Origin: Maritimibacter alkaliphilus
GTDB lineage: Bacteria; Pseudomonadota; Alphaproteobacteria; Rhodobacterales; Rhodobacteraceae
DNA length: 64,000 nucleotides
NCBI RefSeq assembly: GCF_019801605.1
Contig: NZ_JAHVIT010000002.1
Coordinates: forward strand, 868,001 to 932,000
Direction: 5' to 3'
Positions 59,682 through 64,000 of the stretch are shown here, piece by piece. The notes under the pieces are model-generated. The model did no database searches. It had not been told where the DNA came from and was given only the letters and a program-made list of their open reading frames with translations. The number at the start of each line of letters is the position of its first letter. Position 1 is the first letter of the stretch. The position numbers and the translations under genes were made by a program.

Positions 59682-61595
59682 TCAATCCACCAGTGCGGCG
59701 GGGATCACCTGAAGCTCCAGCGCACAGCCTTCGCCCAGGTGCAGCGTGTTCTGCGCCACCCGCAGGTCGCGGGCGGTGCCTTCCGGCGCGCCGGTGTTGG
59801 GGTTGATGTCGTACTTGGGGAAGTTCGACGACGAGATGTCGAGCCGCAGCCGGTGCCCCTTGGCAAAGCGGTTGGCGGTGGCGAAGGGCTCGATCGTGAT
59901 GTCGAAGGCGCCTTCGTCCGCGGCCACCAGTTCCGGCCTGTCGAAGCCCTTGCGGTAGCGCACGCGGAAGATGCCATCTGTGATGATCATCGCATAGCCG
60001 CGCGGGTAGTCGGCGGAGGGCGGGTAGACATCCACCAGCTTGGCGGTGAAATCCGTGTCCGGCGCATCGGTCGACACCCGCAGCCGCACGGTCACCGGGC
60101 CCGCCACGATCAGGTCTTCCTCCAGCGGCGCGGTCTCGAAGCTGACCACGTCGCGGCGTGCTATCAGCGGCATGCCCGGCGTGTCGCAGCCGAAGAACTC
60201 GGGGCTTTCGGTCTGGTCCACCGGGCCACCGGCAAAGATCGGCTCGCCCGAGGTGAGCGCGCCGCCCAGCGTCGGCACCGGGTTCGCCGGGTCGTAGCTG
60301 TAGGTGATCGTGCTCTCTGCATCCGCCGCGCCAAGGCTCATGTCCGCGCGGGGGTAGAGCGTCAGCGGCGTGGCCTCGGGCACCGGCCAGTCGGCGGTTT
60401 CGATCCATGTGCCGCCGTGGTCCAGATGGCCCTGCTCGGTCTTGGTGCCGCTGCCGCCGCCCATGATGAAGAGGTGCACGCGTTCATCGCGCGGGCTGAC
60501 CGCCTCGCCCTTCAGCCACTTGGCAAAGAACTTGAGCCGGAAGGTGAGCCAGTCCTCGTCCACCTGCCCGTCGAGCGTCGCGGCGGGGCCGAAGTCCACG
60601 TCGCCAAAGACCGAACTGGAACGGTTGCCATGGGTCCACGGCCCCATGATGAGGGTGAGGGGACGATTGGCATTGCCCTTAAGGCCCTCGAAATTCTCGG
60701 TCGTGGTGCGGACATAGGCGTCGTACCAGCTGGACATGAAGATGATCGGCACTTCGGGGAAGTCGTGGTAGTAGCCCGCCGCCCAGATGCCCGCCTTCTT
60801 CCAGAAGTCATCGAAGGTTCCGTGCTGCCACTGGTCCAGCAGGTAGCTTTCGTAATCCGGATCCCAGCGGACCGGCGAACGGCCCTTGGTCCAGGGCGTC
60901 TGCTTCATCCAGTCGTGCAGGCTCTCGGCCTGGATCGCGCCGAGGATGCGGGGCTCCTGCGAGGCGAGAGGCGCCTCCATTGCGCGGTTGTAGGCCCATG
61001 TCGCCTGTTTCATCTCCAGTGCGCCGCCCTGACGGATGCCGCAGGTGAAGGCGTTGGAGAACCCGCCCGAGTCCACGGCCATGCAGGCCAGTCCCGGCGG
61101 GTTGAGGCAGGCAAGCGCCATCTGCACGTGGGCGTCATAGCTCAGCCCCATGGTGCCGACCTTGCCGTTGCCGAAGCTCTGGCCGTCGATCCAGACCATG
61201 GAATCATAGCCGTCTTCGGCCTCGTTCAGGTACTTGGTGAAACTCCCCTCCGAGGCATAGCGCCCGCGGCAGTCCTGCCAGATGACGACATAGCCTTCCT
61301 GCACCAGCTTGATCGCCAGATCGGGACGGGAGAGCGGTTCGGGGCGCGCCACGGACTTCTCGGTCCGCGGCGTGCCCGCCTTGTCATAGGGCGTGCGCTC
61401 GAAGATCACGGGGAGCGGCGTCTCGTCCGGGCCGCCATCCGCGCCCGCGGGGCGGTAGATGTCGGTGGCCAGATGCACGCCGTCCCGCATCGCGACCATC
61501 ACGTCGCGATGCACGACCACCCCCGGCCCCGCCGGCTGGGCCGGCGTGAGAGTCCCGGGGAAAACAGTTGGGGCGGGGGTGGTCAGCGTCATCAT
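59682..61595 (-). CDS. CocE/NonD-family alpha/beta hydrolase (X-Pro dipeptidyl-peptidase S15-like)
   Basis: A 637-residue hydrolase. Nucleophile Ser152 lies in GTMGLSYDA; the acid is probably the Asp of SSWYDAYV and the His is that of MGPWTHGN. A C-terminal jelly-roll domain (about 420-637) follows, as in cocaine esterase, glutaryl-7-ACA acylase-like and XPDAP enzymes. It cleaves esters or amides. No signal peptide is apparent, so it is probably cytoplasmic. It overlaps the binding-protein gene by 4 bp, so it likely acts on the compound brought in by that ABC importer. Confidence 0.9.
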   Translation of the reverse strand: MMTLTTPAPTVFPGTLTPAQPAGPGVVVHRDVMVAMRDGVHLATDIYRPAGADGGPDETPLPVIFERTPYDKAGTPRTEKSVARPEPLSRPDLAIKLVQEGYVVIWQDCRGRYASEGSFTKYLNEAEDGYDSMVWIDGQSFGNGKVGTMGLSYDAHVQMALACLNPPGLACMAVDSGGFSNAFTCGIRQGGALEMKQATWAYNRAMEAPLASQEPRILGAIQAESLHDWMKQTPWTKGRSPVRWDPDYESYLLDQWQHGTFDDFWKKAGIWAAGYYHDFPEVPIIFMSSWYDAYVRTTTENFEGLKGNANRPLTLIMGPWTHGNRSSSVFGDVDFGPAATLDGQVDEDWLTFRLKFFAKWLKGEAVSPRDERVHLFIMGGGSGTKTEQGHLDHGGTWIETADWPVPEATPLTLYPRADMSLGAADAESTITYSYDPANPVPTLGGALTSGEPIFAGGPVDQTESPEFFGCDTPGMPLIARRDVVSFETAPLEEDLIVAGPVTVRLRVSTDAPDTDFTAKLVDVYPPSADYPRGYAMIITDGIFRVRYRKGFDRPELVAADEGAFDITIEPFATANRFAKGHRLRLDISSSNFPKYDINPNTGAPEGTARDLRVAQNTLHLGEGCALELQVIPAALVD

Positions 61596-63163
61596 TTCGT
61601 GGAGCTCACGTTCTGGGGAAGGGTCTGTTCGGAAAGGCCGGCCTCGATGTCGAGGCCATCCTTCAGGCCCCAGTGCACCTTCTGCCAGTAGAGCGGCACG
61701 ATGGGCGTTTCATCGAAGGCGATCTTGGTGGCGTCGCGCAGCTTGGCCAGACGGGTGTCCTCGTCGAACTCCTGCAGCGCCTCGTCGAGGGCCGTATCGA
61801 AGGCCTCGGAGGAGAAACGCGCCCGGTTGAAGGCGCCCTTGCCGGCGTCCTTGTCGTAGGTGTGCAGCAGCGACTGGAGGTTCGGCGCCGAGGTCGGCGT
61901 GGAGGAGCCCAGCGAGAAGACGAAGGCGCCGTAGTCACCGGCGGTGGCCGCCTTGGAGTAGACCGAATAGGGCAGCGCCTCGACGCCGTTCACCTTCAGC
62001 CCGCCGCGCGAAAGCATCTGGCCGAGGGCCTGCGCCAGATCGCTGTCGCCGGGGAAGCGGTCGTTCGAGGAATAGACCGTCAGGCCGAAGCCTTCCGGGT
62101 AGCCTGCCTCGGTCAGCAGGTCCTTGGCCTTGGCGACATCGGGGGTGTCATAGCCGATCTCGGGGTTGTAGCCGCCCAGCACCTCGGGGACCAGCTGGCC
62201 CGCGGGTACGCCCGAGCCGCCGAGGATGCGGTCCACGATCAGGTCGCGGTCGATCATGAGCGAGATCGCCTTGCGGACCTTCGGATCCTTGAAGGGGTTC
62301 TCGGCCAGTTCGGCGCCGTTCAGGTCGGTCACGCCCGGCGCCTGATCGAAGCGCATGGAGAGGCCGAGGTAGATCACGCGGCCCGAGGCCTCGGAGACCA
62401 CATGGGTGCCTTCGCCGCCGTCGAGGCGCTGCACGTCCTGCGGCGGCACGGCGTCGATCACGTCCACGGCGCCCGACAGCAGGGCCGCCACGCGGGCCGC
62501 GTCGTTCGAGATGTAGCGGATTTCCACGTCCTTGAACTCGGGCTGTTCACCCCAGTAGCCGTCATAGGCGTGCATGGTCAGGGTCTCGCCCGGCTTCCAT
62601 TCGTCGAAGACGTAGGGCCCGGTGCCGATGGCCGCGCCGGTGGCGAAGTCTTCGCTCGCCTTGCCCTCGGTTGCGGCCTTGGAGACGATGAAGACGCGGC
62701 CGATGCTTTCCATCAGGGCGGGGTTGGGCACGTTGGTGATGATCTTGACCGTCAGGTCGTCGATCTTCTCCATGCTCTCCAGCGAGGACACCATGTCGGT
62801 GTAGGGCGCGGGGGAGTTCGGCACCTCGTCGGCGCGTTCCAGCGAGAAGATCACGTCATCGGCGGTGAAGGGCGAGCCGTCGTGGAAGGTCACACCCTCG
62901 CGCAGGTGGATCGTCCAGGTGGTCGGATCGTCGTTTTCCCAGCTTTCCGCGAGACCGGCAGAGATCTGCAGGTTCTGGTCGAAGTTCACCAGACGGTCGA
63001 AGAACATGGTCGAGGTCATCTGGTTGTTGCCGGTCCGCGAGAACTGCGGGTCGATCGAGCTTTGCTCGGACGAGCGGCCGATGGTCAGGTCCTGGGCCCA
63101 GGCGGGCGCCAGCATCGTGCTGGCCAGCAGCGCGGCGAGGGCGGCGGTTTTCGCCAGTTTCAT
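61592..63163 (-). CDS. ABC importer substrate-binding protein, peptide/nickel (SBP_bac_5) family
   Basis: A 523-residue periplasmic protein with a Sec signal (ending near APAWAQD, residue 24). Family features: SAGLAESWENDDPTTWTIHLREGVTFHDGSPFTADDVIFSLERA and the AYDGYWGEQPEFKDVEIRYI segment. It binds oligopeptides, opines or similar amides and hands them to a Dpp/Opp-type permease that is presumably encoded beyond the right edge. It overlaps the ATPase gene upstream and the CocE-type hydrolase gene downstream by 4 bp each. Confidence 0.93.
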   Translation of the reverse strand: MKLAKTAALAALLASTMLAPAWAQDLTIGRSSEQSSIDPQFSRTGNNQMTSTMFFDRLVNFDQNLQISAGLAESWENDDPTTWTIHLREGVTFHDGSPFTADDVIFSLERADEVPNSPAPYTDMVSSLESMEKIDDLTVKIITNVPNPALMESIGRVFIVSKAATEGKASEDFATGAAIGTGPYVFDEWKPGETLTMHAYDGYWGEQPEFKDVEIRYISNDAARVAALLSGAVDVIDAVPPQDVQRLDGGEGTHVVSEASGRVIYLGLSMRFDQAPGVTDLNGAELAENPFKDPKVRKAISLMIDRDLIVDRILGGSGVPAGQLVPEVLGGYNPEIGYDTPDVAKAKDLLTEAGYPEGFGLTVYSSNDRFPGDSDLAQALGQMLSRGGLKVNGVEALPYSVYSKAATAGDYGAFVFSLGSSTPTSAPNLQSLLHTYDKDAGKGAFNRARFSSEAFDTALDEALQEFDEDTRLAKLRDATKIAFDETPIVPLYWQKVHWGLKDGLDIEAGLSEQTLPQNVSSTK

Positions 63164-64000
63164 GAGGATACTCCTTGTTGGGTTTGTTGTTGTGTCGTTG
63201 CGGGCAGGTGTCCGGCGCCGCCGTTCAGGTGGCAGGCGACGGTATGACCGGTCTCGGCCGTGACGAGCGGCGGGCGCTCCTGACGGCAGATGTCCATGGC
63301 GAAGGGGCAGCGCGGGTGGAAATGGCAGCCCTTGGGCGGGTTCACCGGCGAGGGGATTTCCCCCTTCACGGTGTTGAACCGGTGGCCGCGCCGGTCGATC
63401 CGGGGGATCTCCTCCAGCAGGGCCTGGGTGTAGGGATGGCGCGGGCGGTCGAAGATCTGATGCGTCGGTGCGCTCTCCACGACCCGGCCGAGGTACATGA
63501 TCACCACCCGGTCCGAGATGTAGCGCACCACCGAAAGGTCGTGGCTGATGAAGAGCAGTGTCAGCCCGAGGTCCTGCTTGAGCTGGACCAGAAGGTTGAT
63601 CACCTGTGCCTGGATCGAGACGTCGAGCGCCGCGATGCTTTCGTCGCAGACGAGGAAGTCGGGGTTCACGGCCAAGGCCCGGGCAATGCCGATCCGCTGG
63701 CGCTGCCCGCCCGAGAACTGGTGCGGATAGCGGTTGACCATGGCCGGGTCGAGGCCGACCTGACCCATCAATTTCTCCACCAGTGCGGGCACCTCGCCGC
63801 GCGGCACGATGCCATGCAGGCGGGGCGCCTCGCCGATGATCTCGCCCACCTTCTTGCGCGGGTTGAGCGAGGACATCGGGTCCTGGAAGATGATCTGCGT
63901 GGCAAGCCGGTTGTCCTTGGCCGCGCGGCCCTTCAGCGTGGCGATGTCCTGTCCGTCGCGGGCGACGGAGCCCGCGGTCACCGGCAGCATGCCGGCCACG
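63160..64000 (-). CDS. Peptide-type ABC importer ATP-binding protein (DppF/OppF-like), 5' end outside window
   Basis: The last 279 or so residues of an ATPase; the Walker A box lies beyond the right edge. Visible: Q-loop IIFQDPMSSLNPRKKVGEII, signature FSGGQRQRIGIARALA, Walker B FLVCDESIAALD, H-loop LLFISHDLSVVRYI, and the oligopeptide-transporter C-terminal domain with GCHFHPRCPFAMDIC. Its Walker B region reads DES, usual for this family. It powers import of peptides or related solutes together with the binding protein encoded next. Confidence 0.93.
   Translation of the reverse strand, partial: VAGMLPVTAGSVARDGQDIATLKGRAAKDNRLATQIIFQDPMSSLNPRKKVGEIIGEAPRLHGIVPRGEVPALVEKLMGQVGLDPAMVNRYPHQFSGGQRQRIGIARALAVNPDFLVCDESIAALDVSIQAQVINLLVQLKQDLGLTLLFISHDLSVVRYISDRVVIMYLGRVVESAPTHQIFDRPRHPYTQALLEEIPRIDRRGHRFNTVKGEIPSPVNPPKGCHFHPRCPFAMDICRQERPPLVTAETGHTVACHLNGGAGHLPATTQQQTQQGVSS

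Overview
The window reads as chromosomal DNA of a GC-rich alphaproteobacterium, most likely of the Rhodobacteraceae/Roseobacter group. Supporting signs are an imuA-imuB-dnaE2 cassette behind a GAAC-N7-GAAC LexA box (the alphaproteobacterial SOS operator), a TRAP-TAXI transporter, a bacteriophytochrome with an HWE-type kinase, and third-position GC bias on both strands. I see no rRNA, tRNA, CRISPR array, insertion sequence or phage gene. About 48 protein genes are supported, and two are cut by the window edges.

Bases 1-12.8 kb (+ strand) hold an unusual run of exported hydrolases. There are three paralogous metal-dependent amidohydrolases, an M19-type dipeptidase homologue, a D-aminoacylase-like amidohydrolase, and two class-C beta-lactamase-fold serine hydrolases. 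They are interleaved with an OprB-like porin, a second outer-membrane barrel protein and a small membrane protein. At least six of the seven hydrolases carry Sec or Tat signals, so the set looks like a periplasmic breakdown line for an imported amide or peptide compound. Its substrate cannot be read from the sequence. A K+ channel and an aldose-epimerase-like gene follow.

14.4-26.5 kb: a three-subunit membrane gluconate/sugar-acid dehydrogenase (gamma, GMC flavoprotein, triheme cytochrome c) is divergent from a LacI-type regulator. Next, on the minus strand, one compact operon encodes a TAXI binding protein, a fused TRAP permease, a DUF1850 protein, a DctB-like sensor kinase and a DctD-like sigma-54 activator.

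26.8-44 kb: the SOS mutagenesis cassette; a small transglycosylase-fold protein that lacks both catalytic glutamates; a HlyD/RbbA/ABC-2 efflux system; two MsbA-like ABC exporters; and a coniferyl-type aldehyde dehydrogenase.

44-51 kb: a DoxX / extradiol-type VOC / glutathionyl-hydroquinone reductase operon divergent from a LysR regulator, read as quinone detoxification. Then comes a heme oxygenase-bacteriophytochrome pair preceded by a perfect match to the EcfG general-stress promoter consensus.

51-64 kb: an arginase/agmatinase-family ureohydrolase, HtpX, modABC with a ModE-like regulator and a palindromic Mo-box-like site, a class V aminotransferase, a TrkH K+ transporter, and the 3' part of a peptide-type ABC operon that ends in a CocE-family hydrolase. 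Many gene borders carry GC-rich inverted repeats. The best terminators by stem and U-tract are at 14394-14419, 25484-25511 and 52042-52059.
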